Assembly: GCF_010993745.1 (NCBI RefSeq)
Contig: NZ_WOTN01000001.1
Location: forward strand, 2,111,235 to 2,175,234
Reading direction: 5' to 3'
Source: Fodinicola acaciae
GTDB taxonomy: Bacteria; Actinomycetota; Actinomycetes; Mycobacteriales; HKI-0501
DNA: 64,000 nt
A program made the position numbers and the translations under genes. The notes below the pieces were generated by a model that saw nothing but the letters and a program-made list of their open reading frames with translations, ran no database searches and had not been told where the DNA came from. Position 1 is the stretch's first letter. The number at the start of each line of letters is the position of its first letter. This document shows, piece by piece, positions 61,196 to 64,000 of the stretch.

Positions 61196-61329
61196 ACTGT
61201 CGAGAAACTCGACCCAGACCGATCCGGCGTCGCAATCTCGGCGATGACGCCGAAACTCTGACACCGGATCGGGTCGCTCGTTTCTCGGGAACCATATAGT
61301 GGACGTGAGAGCAGCAGAAATCTGTGTAT
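61196..61329 (-). other. 23S-5S internal spacer
   Basis: About 134 bases with no tRNA gene. They contain complementary stretches such as CGAGAAAC (near the 5S) and GTTTCTCG (near 61280) that probably form the processing stem. Confidence 0.6.

Positions 61330-64000
<2,671 letters not shown>

Noticed and set aside
61196-61329. tRNA gene in the rRNA spacer or after 5S
   Set aside because: No cloverleaf or T-loop GTTCGAxTC pattern was found in either place.

Overview
The window is high-GC DNA (strong G/C third-position preference, frequent GTG starts, CGTACG-rich) carrying F420-dependent enzymes, several P450s, an actinobacterial-type lipoamide dehydrogenase and a gene order that matches the Mycobacterium tuberculosis cobT-gcvT-pepB-dlaT-Rv2216-lipB-lipA neighbourhood as I remember it. 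It is therefore very probably the chromosome of an actinomycete; I cannot fix the genus.

Layout. 1-1832: a leftward ABC-2 exporter operon whose ATPase runs off the left edge. 1858-6411: a P450 with a two-dyad operator, a small basic protein, and an MFS exporter coupled to a 5'-truncated class I lanthipeptide dehydratase (LanB-like). 6644-10725: an aldo/keto reductase, then a TetR-controlled three-gene drug-export ABC operon with a perfect operator. 10766-22539: the conserved core, with two tiny coupled ORFs, a divergent cobT, gcvT, leucyl aminopeptidase, an acyl-CoA synthetase, lipoamide dehydrogenase, a two-lipoyl-domain E2 and a TIGR01777 epimerase. 22525-35105: accessory insert (PPOX/F420 enzyme, NarL-type two-component pair, ferredoxin-P450 operon, S51 peptidase, FAD monooxygenase with MarR, secreted TAP-like peptidase, DUF3500 protein, SDR). 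35116: lipB. 35940-53143: second accessory insert, dominated by a divergent pair of very large secreted proteins (a 2124-aa RHS/YD protein and a 1387-aa FG-GAP/ricin-B protein), followed by an F420 enzyme, an RNA 2'-phosphotransferase next to a sliding-clamp paralogue, a low-GC decayed stretch, another F420 enzyme, and a SnoaL-like/TetR divergon with a nested dyad operator. 53153: lipA. 54278-58484: MFS transporter, zinc alcohol dehydrogenase and lactate permease in a row. 58462-60952: HAD-IIA phosphatase and TPR protein (Rv1692/Rv1691-like). 61030-64000: 3' end of an rRNA operon on the minus strand (terminator, 5S, spacer, 23S entering from the right edge).

How genes fit together. lipB and lipA make the lipoyl group carried by the E2 at 19739 and reoxidised by the E3 at 18322; gcvT belongs to the other main lipoyl-dependent system. 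The accessory blocks interrupt this core. Convergent gene ends are closed by unusually long perfect hairpins (7647, 16417, 31642, 47813), and several intergenic repeat families recur.

No CRISPR array, intact transposase, integrase, phage module or tRNA was seen. The observations most worth a second look are the KptA-DnaN pair (48833-50524), the RHS/FG-GAP divergon (37081-47807), the truncated LanB (4900-6411), the Asp-for-Glu cobT, and the small-ORF pair with its long inverted repeat at 10766-11103.
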